64,000 bases of DNA from Paramyrothecium sp. XJ0827 (Eukaryota > Ascomycota > Sordariomycetes > Hypocreales > Stachybotryaceae): the NCBI GenBank assembly GCA_020881915.1, contig JAJFPB010000007.1:3038001-3102000 (forward strand), in the 5' to 3' direction. Below, one piece after another: positions 1-11,443 of this stretch (position 1 is its first letter; every line of letters begins with the position of its first letter). Below the pieces are notes generated by a model that worked only from the letters and a program-made list of their open reading frames with translations, did not search any database and was not told where the DNA came from. A program made the position numbers and the translations under genes.

Positions 1-634
1 CGGGAAGTTTTTTTGGGCAACCAACTCCGGCCGGGTTACACTGGGTGTGGTGCACCCAAGGTCAGACAGGTCCCCTCCTCCCAATGGAAGGTACTTTATT
101 AATGCTATTCGATCAACAACGCCATCCGTAGATACTTATCCTTGGTCATTGGTTCCATCGGCATTCTTGAAATTTGGCGGGCTGGCACTGTCGAACATGT
201 TCTTTTGATGATGCTCATCTAAATGGTTTCGATCAAGGTTGTGTAGATACAAAAGACGGGGTTTCAAGCCTGTAGGCACAAAGCAGACGGCTGGCTTTCC
301 TTCACCACTCACGCGTAGAATGCTACTTTTCCAGGCCGTTCCTGTACCCTTTCGTACCTTGGTTTAGGATCGCGAGTTCAAGCCATGCGCGCATGTATGC
401 ACAAGGACGACTGTGGAATATCCCCAACGCCTCTTGCTCTGCCCGTCTACCCTGCCGGCCATGCCCCCCATATATGTATGTACTGGAAATTTCATGTGCC
501 CTAGCTCTTGCATAAGGTACCCAATTCGAACTTTTTGTTTGTCAGCCTTTTGATGCATCGCGCCCTACAGCCTTTTCCCAGAGCGTCCGTATGACTTCCC
601 GTTTTCTGGGGCGACTGCGGGCTTGCTCTTCAAT
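1..634. other. Gene-free stretch downstream of NAA15
   Basis: This stretch lies beyond the 3' end of the minus-strand NAA15 gene and presumably holds its 3' UTR. The open frames here are short, have no recognisable domain and no splice partner. The left edge of the window cuts whatever lies further out. I see no gene. Confidence 0.5.
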
Positions 635-3207
635 TCATGCCAGTCGGGTCACGGCTGGCCACTTCGATTGTGCGAGCTTCTTGAAAGCCTCGACCTCCGA
701 GCTTCGCCACCTCTTCAATGTGTCCAAGATTTGCAGAGCATCAGTAAACTCCAGCTCCGCGCCGGCTGTTAGGTCAAGGAGTTCTTTTTCGCACGCCTTC
801 TTGTCTTCGCCCAGAACCTTCTTAGCCTTGATAGCCGCAAGAACTTGACGCGGGTTGCTCTTGTGCTTGGCCTGATATTCTGTGTTATATTTCCTGAGAT
901 CCTGCGAAGCTTCGATCGCCTTGAACTCTTCCTTCAGCACCTCTGCAACTTTAGGTGGCAGTTCTGGGTTGCCGTTGAGCAGGTTTCGGAACGTGACGGC
1001 TTGCACGTGCAGCTCATGGTGTTCCGAATCCAGCGCAAGAGCCGCGTTGAGGCATCGCAAGGCGAGGACGTACTTCTCTAAAAAGGTGTTAAATCATTTC
1101 CTTACTCTTTCAGTGTTCGAGATTGACAACTTACTACGTCGCATGTAGACTTCGAACCCGGCAATCTGGGCTTCGATACTCTTCGGGCTGGCCTGGAGAA
1201 GTGGACCCAGGAATTTCATGGCCTCCGCCAAAGGCTCTGTCGTTGCTGCGAGCTTCAGGCCTAGAGGGTCTTCGTCCTTCTTCTTCGTCTCGCCGGCTTG
1301 GTTGCCCTTGTTCGGGTCCTGCTTAGCCTGCTTCTCCGCGGCTTCACGTTCCAAACGCTGCTGCTCCTTCTTTGCCTTCTTGGCGGCCTTCTTCCTTGCT
1401 AGGGCATCCTCGCTATCTTCGCCGTCGGCTCCATTAACGCCGTTTGCCGCAGGCTTATCCGCCATCTTCAAGTACAGGTCGATAGCATCCAAGGCTGCAC
1501 GGGAGTAGAATGGGTGGTCGCGCAAGTGGTCCTCCCAGCGGATGGTGTCAATATAAGCTCTGATCTGCCCCTTTCGGAGCGAAAAGCTGTGGAAATCAAA
1601 CTGATCTTCCTGCCAAACATCAAAGATGTTACCAATAGCATGAAAACGCTTGAGTGCGAGTCCGACGTTGCCTTGGCGAGCATAGGCCTCACCATCTTCT
1701 GTCAGATACCAGATACATTGCATGTCCAGCAAGTCTGCCAGTGGCCCCCCAACTGTTTCGGCGCGGGTGAACAGTCCAACAGTCTTAAGAGCCTTGTCGT
1801 TCTCGTTGTTCCGCAGCTGGTACTTGGCAGCCTTGCTGTTGATGTACCGGTCTTTGAGATCCAGACTTCGCGCACGATCCATGATTTCCGAGGCTTTTTG
1901 AAGGTCGCCGCCGTGTTTCAAGATTCTGGCTTTGGTCATGTGGAAGTCCACGCTCTTCGGATCTTTCTTAATGGCCTGTTCAATGTAGTCCATAGCCTTG
2001 TCGAGGTCACGGCTCAAGTGATAGTTGTAGTGTTGTGCGAGGTAATACAGGGCAGCAGCCTCTCCTTTGTCCTTGCTGGTTGTGTTGGTGTCCTGGGACG
2101 TCAAATACTGCGCAGCGAGGTCGGCCAGTGTTGATTTCTTGAAGCCATTGCTATAGAGATGTTTGAGATTGGCAAAGGTAGACGGGACACCCTTGTCCAG
2201 CATGAGGCCGAGGTAGGTCTTGGCAGCTTCCTCGAATTCGTTACCTTTGTTGGTTGTCAGCATGGAACCCAGAAACAACGGGGCGTGGTATTCATCATCT
2301 CACCATCGAGAAAGTCCAAGGGCAATCGTCGAGCAGCATCACATCGGGGCAACTTCTGGGCATACTCGTCAAAAACGGCCTTACGAGCCTTCACATCATC
2401 CTTGGGGATGTTGAGCGCTTCAATAAGCTTGGCATAGTAAATAGGCCGTTCTGAATTACGGTCGATCAGGGCGCGGTACGCCTTGGCGGCCTCGTCATTT
2501 CGTCCCAGTTTCTGAAGGTATTCAGCACGACCCTCGAGGAACGCTAGGCGATCCAGGCTTTGCTTTGCCGATGCCTCCAAGTGGTCCAGTGCCCTTTGGT
2601 AGTCTCCTTGCTCTGCGATTATGGAATTCTTGTACATGATGGCCTCGGAATGTTCTACATCGGTGCGGGATGGCGTGGTTTTGAGGGTGCCCTCGTATGT
2701 GGTCAAGACATTCTCGGCCTCAGCAAGGTTGCCAGCGAGGTGTTGCGCGATGGCAAGAGCAGTCCAGCTCTGTCGCAACTGGGGTCGGGCCTGAAGCATT
2801 GCGGTTCGACTTTGAATGTAGCCCGGGTAGTCGCGCATCTGGACCTGAAGGATAGCAAGATCTCGCTGGATTTGGGCAGACTCGGGCTCCAACTTCAAAG
2901 CAAACTTATAGGCCTTGATGGCCTCCTCGAAGTTCTTGTTCGCCCGGTACAGCAGTCCATACACATGCCAGCAAATGTGCGACTTCATATCCACTGTCAA
3001 GGCCTCCTTGCCGAGTGCGAACGCCTCCTCTGTCTTGCCTTGAGCGTTGAGAATGAGGGCCTTCATGGCCATTGTGTCGCCATGTCTGGGAATCTTTTTC
3101 AAGATCAGATCTGCCGTCTTCAGACCACGCTTGTACTGCTTGTCCTCATAGCTTCGAATGACGGCTCGAAAGTGCGAAGCCTCCTTCGGCGGAAGTGGCT
3201 GCGGCAT
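635..3207 (-). CDS. NAA15: N-terminal acetyltransferase A auxiliary subunit (Nat1/NAA15)
   Basis: Predicted exons on the minus strand are 3207-2304, 2244-1135 and 1077-635, giving 818 residues, the usual size for fungal NAA15 (about 840). Introns are 59 and 57 nt with GTGAG and GTAAGT donors. The protein is a superhelix of TPR-like helical pairs: it opens with PPKEASHFRAVIRSYEDKQY, continues with repeats such as AYKFALKLEPESAQIQRDLA, and carries the family hallmark KGVPSTFANLKHLY just after intron 1. A charged Lys/Glu-rich stretch (KKAAKKAKKEQQRLEREA) precedes the last exons. In the known complex NAA15 wraps the catalytic NAA10 and anchors NatA at the ribosome, where it acetylates nascent N-termini after Met removal. 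The longer open frame starting at 3324 is not used as start because family similarity begins at the Met at 3207. Confidence 0.93.
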
Positions 3208-4091
3208 CGTGACTGATGTGTGTTGCGGATTGAATATTTTCACCCCTAGACTTTGGTGACAGAATTCGCGAACTCGTGGTCTTTTGGAAGGCGTCAAAAG
3301 TAGCGGGGCACTGTGTCGAGGCAACAGAGAGCTCGACGCACAGCTCGATGGATCGTTTCGTGGTGGGGCAGGAAAGCCTCTTTTCCTTTACTTGCTCGCC
3401 GAAGACCCCGCGGAGTCCTTTGCTTGCTCTCTGATTCAAGCAAGAAGAAGAATTGCTAGGGTCCGAACTCCGAGATCGTCGGGTACCTCGAGTTGCGTGA
3501 AGTGTACAAGAGCCGGCCGCTGGGATTAGGACCTCACAATGACCTCTGGTCGAGGGCAAGCTGGCAAAGGTGCTTCGGCGGATCCTCGGAGTTGGGTTGT
3601 TCCACGCACAAGTACTGTATGCCAAACCGTCCCACAGCGGGGCATCTCGAGAGCTGGACATCTCACCTGGCGAGCATGACATAGCTTTGCTTGCTTTAGC
3701 ACTTGCGGCTTTGCTCGTGTACCCTAATAGACACAATGAGATATAACAATCTGTCACGGTTTGTCTCTGATCAACGGCATTTTCGTACACCTCTCATGGC
3801 TCTTAGAAGTCGACCACCTGCCTACCCTTTTACGCAGAGTTGGCGACGTGCACTATCTGCATATTGATGATTACCCTACCATTGCGTTCAATGTTGCCCC
3901 AAGCTAAGCTCCTATGGTGACCTTGAATCTAGTGTATGATGATAAAGAACTGCTTGTGATTTCCGCACTCAGATAGTGTCTCTATACTACAAATTACACA
4001 TATGGCACATATGATACATGCGGCACCTCAACCGCCAGGCGCTCAGCAACAGGGACGAATTTGCAAAGATTCCGACAAACTAGTCATGGGA
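3208..4091. other. Intergenic: NAA15 promoter and MIX23 3' flank
   Basis: This is 0.9 kb between the NAA15 start and the MIX23 stop. It should hold the NAA15 promoter and 5' UTR and the MIX23 3' UTR. Several overlapping short open frames occur on both strands, but none resembles a known protein or has paired splice signals. Confidence 0.5.
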
Positions 4092-4738
4092 TTATGGTCT
4101 CTTCGTGCTCTCCCATTTATCGACAGCATCTTGCCAGGTTTGCGAACCATCGTCCCCGCATCTCTCTCGAATGGTAGACCAGGTCCGGTTACGGATGATG
4201 TCTTCCACAACCTTCTCTTGTCGGATGAGACTAGCCAATGTCTCAGTACGCGGTTCGCGGGGGAAGAAACGATTCGAGTACGGGTCCAAACGCTCATCCA
4301 CAACACGTTGGCGCTCTTTTTGGTTTTCAATCTGGCGCAACGTTGCGTCAGGGTCGTCTGGATCAGGGCTTGCTGCTACAAGACTGCAGTACTTGATCAC
4401 CTCGGTTCTGGCCTGCCATGAGGGAAACAGAACACCGTCCTTGAATGTCTGGCAAGCCTGAGAGTCGATACCCCGTTGTGATGATCGTACTGAGCGTTTG
4501 GCTGTAGAGGCTGGATCGAAGCCGGAGCGAGCGGGTGTCGCGAGCGCATTCAGATTTTGAACGATCGAATCATCAATAGTCGACCTGGAAAGTCGCAAAA
4601 AGTCTACAAATGTGTCAAACAAGAAATCGGTGAATATTGAGCTTCTTAGTTGCCTATAGGTGGATGCGTACCACGAAACGTCACTGACGAGAAGCAAAAC
4701 TGTGGCGTCAGCTTGGGTTGGCTAGACGGCTGTGCCAT
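4092..4738 (-). CDS. MIX23: Mix23/Cid2-family mitochondrial intermembrane-space protein
   Basis: Two exons on the minus strand, 4738-4672 and 4603-4092, separated by a 68-nt intron (GTACGC donor, TGTAG acceptor), give 192 residues. The N-terminus reads PKLTPQFCFSSVTF, and splicing joins it to RDFLRLSRSTIDDSIVQNLN, the conserved core of the caffeine-induced death protein 2 / Mix23 (CCDC58) family. A second conserved block is VLFPSWQARTEVIKYCSLVA followed by SPDPDDPD. Four cysteines are visible. In yeast, Mix23 is a small intermembrane-space protein that supports protein import into mitochondria. An unspliced frame starting at 4697 would miss the conserved N-terminal block. It is divergently placed from the oxysterol-binding protein gene. 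Confidence 0.82.
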
Positions 4739-6470
4739 GTTATCTTTCTCTTGTTCCTGCTGGGAACCGCTCGGACGTTCCGTAGCGGAGCCCGTGGCTT
4801 TCCAAAGTAGACCAGCCAGATTTGCAAGTTCCTAAGGTAAAGGCAAGGATGCCGGGAGCTCGAGTTCCAGTGAAGGGCGGAATGGGAAATTATTTGAGGT
4901 GAAACCACTGGTGGCGGGATAGTCGCAGGAGTCTAATAAATGCACAAACCACGCGCCAGTGTCAAAATGAGCCTCAGACATTGATGACGACCTGGTTTGC
5001 CGGACTCCGGATGCCCAAGGTACCTACTAGATACCTTATCTGATCGGTAGACAGTGTGAGCAGGTAGGTAGTCATTGGGTACAATCTGGGAACTTCGAGT
5101 CACTACCTTGTATTCACCCAGGGACTACAAAACAGCCAATACTGGCCTTCCAATGCCCCAGGTACTGTAGTACTTTTAAAAACCTGAGGTACTAGGAGCC
5201 TTTACACACACGTTACCGGCTTTCAACATTATGGGGCAATTTTGAGGATCGTCTCACATGGGATTTGTACAAACAAGGATTTTTTTTCCTCCTCCTTAGA
5301 CTAGGGGTGGATCAAGTGCCAAGTTGCCATAGTATGTCTGAACGCAGAAGCGAGACTGCAGGAAGATGCTGTACCATGTGATGAGGAACTGCTAGAAGCG
5401 TGATCATGGTATGACGTACATGACAAGACGGGTCCTGAGGGTTGTCGGCTTACAACCTCATAGCTGTAATCCGCCCGCCCGGCGTTGTCGGCAGTGAACA
5501 GTTAGTCGTACATGAATGACACCTCGAGGCTGTAAATGGACCCTTGTCAAACCAATGGTCTTCTTCTGACAATCGCAAAGACCATGGACTAACCCATCGT
5601 TCTTATTAAACATCCGTGTCTCTCCTCGCAAGCAAACCTCTTGTAGGCAATTCAACGCAAGGACCTTCACGGAGGGGCGGAGGGTCGTCGCGTAGGCTTC
5701 GAGGCAATGATGTAACTACGCAATGGCACATGTTCGTTGCTATGTCGGACAAGATGACATCTTTAAGCTCCGGGTTCTTAGCAATCGACGACGAGTAAAC
5801 CGAATACGACGCGGCACCAAGTTGGGAGGATCAACAAGTGGCGCCCCCCATCTGCACTGGCAACCCTCCTAGACCCCCATAAGCAGGGATTCAAATGGCT
5901 CTGTGAGGGGCACCCCACTACACCAATCTCAGGGACTGTAGGGCAATGGCAAGCGTAGCGGATACTTCATACTGAACTTTAGTTGGGTAACATGTCGCGT
6001 GGGTGTGGCTTAGCTGCAAGCGGCAACTGTAGGTGGGAGGGCAGTGACGCCTTCTTCTTGCCAAGTCGTGACTTTGTGGTTACCTTATTTGTTCTTGGCA
6101 TTGGCGTACGGAGTAGGCAGAGCCAGGCAAGTAGATCCCGCCTTTTTATCTGATTAGACTACATTGTCCCTCCAACCGCAGTCCCGCCCTTGAATCTACT
6201 GATTCTCCCTTTTGCAACTCGCAACCGTCTCCCTCCTTCCCTGATCCTCGACACTCTTCCTGTCGCCTTCATCGTCTCGAGCCCCTCATCCTGCTTCACC
6301 GTCATACTACGTAATGTACTGGTGACAGTTGTCCCTCGCCATCTCTCCGCATCGCTTCCGCGCGCTTCAGCCATCCGTTACGCCCAGGCTCTTGCTGCCG
6401 TTTCCCAGCTTCATATTCACCTACTCCCTATTCCCTAATTTCAACGATTCCTAGATCGCACCCTGCAACC
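4739..6470. promoter_or_regulatory. Divergent intergenic region MIX23 / oxysterol-binding protein
   Basis: This is 1.7 kb without a supportable gene. It contains GGTACC- and TACC-rich patches at 5018-5040, 5061-5080 and 5161-5195. The last 300 nt before the start at 6471 are pyrimidine-rich, typical of a fungal 5' UTR. Open frames here (for example 5616-5798 and 6190-6438) have no domain similarity I recognise. Confidence 0.5.
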
Positions 6471-7785
6471 ATGGCCGCTTCTGCTGCGTTGGCGCCAGGC
6501 TGGTCGGCTTTCCTCAAGGTTGGTCTCTTGCCTCTCGCCCATCTCCACGAACCCCACGTTCGTCCGTTCCCTTGAGCGACATTAACCAGAGGCGTAGTCT
6601 ATCGCATCCTTCAATGGCGATTTATCATCTCTGACTGCGCCGCCCTTCATTCTCTCCGCCCAATCTCTGACGGAGTTCTCTTCCTACTGGGCCACCCACC
6701 CTGCCCTGCTCGTTGCGCCGGCCGACGAAAAAGACCCCGCCAAGCGCGCTCTTCTTGTACTCAAATGGTTCCTCTCTACTTTAAAGCATCAGTATGCCAG
6801 CCGAAGCGAACAGTTCGGCAACGAGAAAAAGCCCCTCAACCCCTTCCTCGGCGAGCTGTTCCTGGGCACCTGGAACGACGACGCCGGCCAAACATCCCTC
6901 GTTTCCGAGCAAGTCAGCCACCATCCTCCGGCCACTGCCTACTGCATTCGCAATGACAAAACTGGTGTTCAGCTCGAAGGCTACAATGCCCAGAAAGCCA
7001 CTTTCAAAAGCACCATCATTGTAAAGCAAATCGGCCACGCCGTGCTCACTGTTCCCCTAGGCTCTGGTGAAAATGCCCAGACCGAGCGTTACTTGATCAC
7101 CTTGCCATCTCTGCACATCGAGGGGCTGATATTTGGCACCCCCTTTGTTGAGCTCGATGGCTCAACCTTCATCACGAGCTCCAGCGGCTACACCGCCAGG
7201 ATCGACTACAGTGGCAAAGGATGGCTGTCGGGCAAGAAGAACAGCGTTACCGCATCCGTTTACCCCACCAAGAAGGAGAAGGAAGTGCTATTTAATGTTA
7301 CCGGACAATGGAACAAAGAGCTCAGTTTCTACAAGGGGCCCGCCAAGAGTAACTCTTCCTCTACTCTAGTCTCGACGTACAATGCAGCCGAGACCAAGCA
7401 GACAGACCTCGAAGTTGCACCTGTGGAGAAACAACACCCCTTGGAGTCTCGCCGTGCTTGGGCCAAGGTCGCCGAGGTTATTCAGACTGGCGATTTAGAT
7501 GCTGTATCGGTTGAGAAAGGCAAGATTGAGCAAGCTCAGCGCGACATGCGCGCGAAAGAGCGCTCGGAAAACCGAGTGTGGGAGCGACGCTACTTCAACG
7601 CAGTTGAGGGCACGGACGTCACTCTCAAAGAATTGGGTGCCGTGGTTGGCGTTCCCGTGGATGGTGAGGCAGACAAAACTGGTGGACTCTGGAGATTCGA
7701 TCCTGCCAAGGCCGAAAAGGTTCAGTCGGAGCAACTCAGCAGTGAAGACGTTGCTAGGATCGAGAAGGAACTTCTGGGTCGATAG
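6471..7785 (+). CDS. Oxysterol-binding protein, Osh4/Kes1 type
   Basis: Exons 6471-6518 and 6598-7785 (79-nt intron) encode 411 residues, close to yeast Osh4/Kes1 (434). The protein is a bare ORD lipid-transfer domain without PH or ankyrin modules. The first 30 residues (MAASAALAPGWSAFLK, then SIASFNGDLSSLTAPPFIL after splicing) form the N-terminal lid. The family fingerprint EQVSHHPP lies at residues 120-127, with the two histidines that bind the phosphate of phosphatidylinositol 4-phosphate. NPFLGELFLGTW and the C-terminal ERRYFNAVEG and GGLWRFDP blocks also match. Known relatives exchange sterol for PI4P between ER and Golgi. Phase-0 splicing at AAG|GTTGGT and GTAG|TCT gives an uninterrupted frame. 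Confidence 0.9.
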
Positions 7786-8228
7786 CTTCGACCAAGTGTT
7801 TCAAGGAATGGCAGAAAAATGAGATATTGACAGAAGAAACGAGATCATGGGCCGAACACGCGCCTGGCGTCGAATGCGTAGAAGCTTGGCAAACCTAGAT
7901 TATTATGAGAGCATTCAGGACAGTTTTGTCTTCGTCACAAATTGTATGATAGCATGCGGATCGATTACGAGTATCCCGACGAATAATAATCGTGGAGACT
8001 CCTTTGAAATGTCACTATAATGCAATAGTATACACCGCACTAATTCAATTTGGCTACAATAATTTTGCCTCATTCATCGATAGCACGTTGACCTAGAGGC
8101 CCCCGTGCAGGAAGGAAAACGACGTGGATGCAGAGGTGACACGAAAACGATTTCTATCCTTTTTATTATTATTCAATTTTACTACTATTCCTTTTTCTGT
8201 GTTTCGTTGATAGTGGTCAAAAGTCCAC
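7786..8228. other. Convergent 3' flanks of the OSBP and aldolase genes
   Basis: This is 443 nt between two stop codons on opposite strands. It should hold both 3' UTRs. The central part is AT-rich (ATAATAATCG, TTTTTATTATTATTC), as expected of polyadenylation regions. No gene is seen. Confidence 0.55.
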
Positions 8229-8687
8229 CTAGATCTGGTTCTCGCAGTTGAAGTCCTTGAGAGCCTCGGCAACACGGGCAGACATGGTCTTCTCACCCTC
8301 ACGGACCCAGACACGGGGCTAAGAAAAGAAAAACAATCAGTATAAGTGGTTCGTGCAGTCGGCACCGCGTCCCGTCTTTGGAGAAAACTTACGTCGAAGA
8401 ACTTCTTGTTGGGCTTGTCCTCGCCATCAGGGTTACCGACAGACTTCAGAAGGTAGTCCTTCTTGTTGAGCATGTAGTCACGGATACCGGCCATGTAGGC
8501 GAACTGCATGTCGGTGTCCATGTTGACCTTGACAACGCCGAAGGAGATGGCGTCAAGGTACTCCTGCTTGGAAGAGCCGGAGCCGCCGTGGAAGACAAAG
8601 AAGACGGGCTTGTCGTCCTTGGCGCCGATGGCAGCCTTGACGTGGGCCTGGTGCTTGCCCAGAAGCTCGGGGTGCAGCTTGACGTTG

Positions 8688-8719
<32 letters not shown>

Positions 8720-9502
8720 GCCAGCGGCGATGGAGAAGTAAGGCGAGATGGGAGACAGGGTGTTGTAAATGTTCAGGATGTCCTCGGGCTGAGTGTACAG
8801 AGAGTTGTTGTCCACATCCTCGTTGTTGACACCGTCCTCCTCACCACCGGTGATGCCAATCTCCATCTCGAGCCACTGCTTCATAGGAGCGGCGCGCTTG
8901 AGGTACTTAGCAGTGGTCTCGACGTTCCAGTCGACGGGCTCCTCGGAAAGATCAATCATGTGGGAGCTGAAGAGGGGCTCGCCGTGAGTCTTGAAGTAAG
9001 CCTCATCAGCATCGAGCATACCATCGAGCCAGGGGAGGAGCTTCTTGGCACAGTGGTCGGTGTGCAGAACGACGGGAATGCCGTAAGAGGGAGCGATGGA
9101 GCGGATATAGTGAGCTGCGGAGACGGCACCGGCAATGGAAGCGGCCTGGTTGGTGTTGCTGACGCCCTTTACTCGAGGTTAATGGATTGCGACGCATGTG
9201 AGTCGAATCATGGAAGATTCTTACCTTGCCAGCAAAGTAGGCAGCGCCACCCTGAGACATTTGAAGGACGATGGGAGACTTAGCGTCGCGGGCGGCCTCG
9301 AGGGAGGCGACGACAGTGGAGGAAGAGGTGACGTTCTTTGGTGCCTGTCAGTACATATTCAGAAACCCAAAGTCTAGGAGTCATGTGAACTCACAATGGC
9401 AGGCATGGCGAACTGCTTCTCGCGAGCGTACTTGAAGAGGGCCAGGACATCATCGCCGACAATGACGCCGGACTTGCGGCTCAGAACATCGGTGACACCC
9501 AT
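8229..9502 (-). CDS. FBA1: Fructose-bisphosphate aldolase, class II
   Basis: Four minus-strand exons, 9502-9395, 9335-9225, 9166-8393 and 8318-8229, encode 360 residues, as in yeast Fba1 (359). Introns are 59, 58 and 74 nt. The enzyme cleaves fructose 1,6-bisphosphate to dihydroxyacetone phosphate and glyceraldehyde 3-phosphate in glycolysis and gluconeogenesis. Class II hallmarks are visible: VLHTDHCAKK with catalytic Asp110 and zinc ligand His111, the glycine-rich FVFHGGSGSS phosphate loop, GVVKVNMDTDMQFAY and the C-terminal LKDFNCENQI. Codon use is strongly biased to C- and G-ending codons, unlike most neighbours and in line with high expression. That bias also produces long spurious open frames on the opposite strand. 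Confidence 0.96.
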
Positions 9503-11443
9503 GTTGGCGGTTGTTTAGAATCTGTTGGGGTAGGAAATAGTTTAGCAATTGCTTCCAAGGATGCTGAGAAGGAGTTGAAAAGGCAGTGGATGGAAAAAGT
9601 ACCAAACAAAGGGGAAAATTCTGCGTTTGTTAAATCTCGGTCAATAACAGGGACCCGAAATCGGCGCCTTGAACAATTGATAATATCGTGTTGTACAGCA
9701 AGAGAAATATGGTGGGGGAGGGGAGGCTGCGCGGGGTTTTTCTAGCAAAGACCGTATCGATAACATCGGGAGGGAGGGGCTGTTGCTCCTCGACACGAAA
9801 CAGCTGGACCTGAGAAGCGTGCTTTGTCTCGCGCCGCCGGGGTGATAAGCTAACAAGGTAGAAGCCTGAGCGTCGCATTGGAGGTCTGCCAGCTCTGCAC
9901 AAAAGCCATGTCTCGCCGGGGGCTGCGCGCTTCGGCCAGGCCACTTGGCACCGTTGTCTGAGCAGAGGAAGCGTCGAGCTCTGCAAGCTTGCTTCGTCGA
10001 CCCCCCACCGAAAGGATTGCAGGGTGTTGTGTTGTTGTAAGGGCGATGATAGCAAAGGGACAATCTTGTGACTTACTCTTTCAAGAAAATAAAGGCGCGC
10101 AGTAGTATGCCCAAGATGTAGGCTTATTAGGGAGGTAGGAAAGTAAGGTACGGAGTGTGCAAAAGATGAAGATTGGAAGATCAAGGTTGGGAGTTTACTC
10201 AAATACAAGCAAAGAGAGGGTCATGGAGGGGGAAACGGCGCCAAGCCTGACATCAAACACGGCAAGGTCAGCTCAGGCTATCGCATCGGCTGGAGCTAGA
10301 GGCGAGCCGCAGTACCTAGACTACATGAAATTGGGTTTACCGAACATGGCACCTCAGGTAGCCGATTCCTCGGAACGACGGAACTTCACGGGAGGAACAC
10401 CGATCCCTGGGACCAAATTGCACCAACGAGAACCTCCCCTAGGAGATACTGTATTACACATGGCAGTGGCAGTCACGGCCATTGCTGCATCAGTCGTTCG
10501 ACGTCTCTTTCGAGCATGTCATGAATTCACTTTCCACGTAGTTCGGCGTTACTTGCCCTCCGTCTCCAGTAGTTACGTCACGCTTGTTTTAAAGCTCAGA
10601 CACTGCGCTGCTAAGAGTCCGCTCTGACACCGATGCCCGTTTTTTTGGGCTCAACAGATGAGCCAGAAAAGCCGCAGTCAGCTCGTGATGGTCCAGACGC
10701 GGTATTTTTCCCAGCCAAAAATAAACCTCCAAGATCCGAGGTTAATGTCGTCTCATGGGAGATGAAGAAAATCACGGTAAACGGCTGCTCGCCACTTTCT
10801 ATGCCGTTTCCATTCAATCGCGACGTCATCTGGTTGGCCCATCCCACCTCAACCCTGTCCATCGCCGGCCGTCCTCACCCGAGCTGCATGACCGTGATCC
10901 ACGTCCAGATTCCGGGGGTCTAATTTCAGCTGCCTACCGTAGCATAGCGCTCTATCGTAGCCGGACAGATTTCCGACGGCATCCAACGTCGTTTGTGCTT
11001 TGGGAGAGAGCCGTCGAAGCTAGCACGGGGGAAGTGGGAAACAAGATGAGTACTTCTCGGGGCCAAGCAAACGACGAGTCGGGACGTGTGTGACCAATCA
11101 TGTTCCGCAGTTGTGTTCTCGTCACGAGGGATGGATACATTATTCATGGCCATTGAAACTCCAAGCAACAACATTTGCATGCAGCGACCTATCTTAGTTA
11201 AGGTAGTTTCAGGACATCCATAATTAGCATTGAATGTAAGGCTGGCTGTAAGGTATACCTTAAAACGTTGAGCAATAAGGTACCTGAGGTACCTTCTCGC
11301 TTGAAAGCTAATGGCTGCCTTACCTTAATCCAGTAGGACATGGGCCTGATAGGGCGATAAGAACTTAGTAATCTTGCATATTTTGAGATGGCGACCTGCT
11401 CGCCAACTTACACCCTGCGACAAATCCGCCAGCTTTCCCCGGC
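9503..11443. promoter_or_regulatory. Divergent intergenic region FBA1 / BCS1
   Basis: This is 1.9 kb between two start codons facing apart. The aldolase side (9503-10150) holds several short minus-strand open frames that look like 5' leader or promoter, not protein. The BCS1 side is rich in TACCTTA/GGTACC motifs: a near-palindrome TAAGGTATACCTTA around 11248-11263, two GGTACCT-type copies around 11274-11295 and GCCTTACCTTAATCC at 11313-11327. No gene is supported. Confidence 0.5.

Noticed and set aside
8378..9283. Long plus-strand open frame (301 codons) opposite the aldolase gene
   Set aside because: It mirrors the strongly biased codons of FBA1 on the other strand, has a repetitive Val/Leu/Gly/Asp composition and no domain.
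9630..10208. Minus-strand frames upstream of FBA1 as a separate gene
   Set aside because: Ser/Leu-rich product without similarity. The position and composition fit the aldolase promoter and leader.
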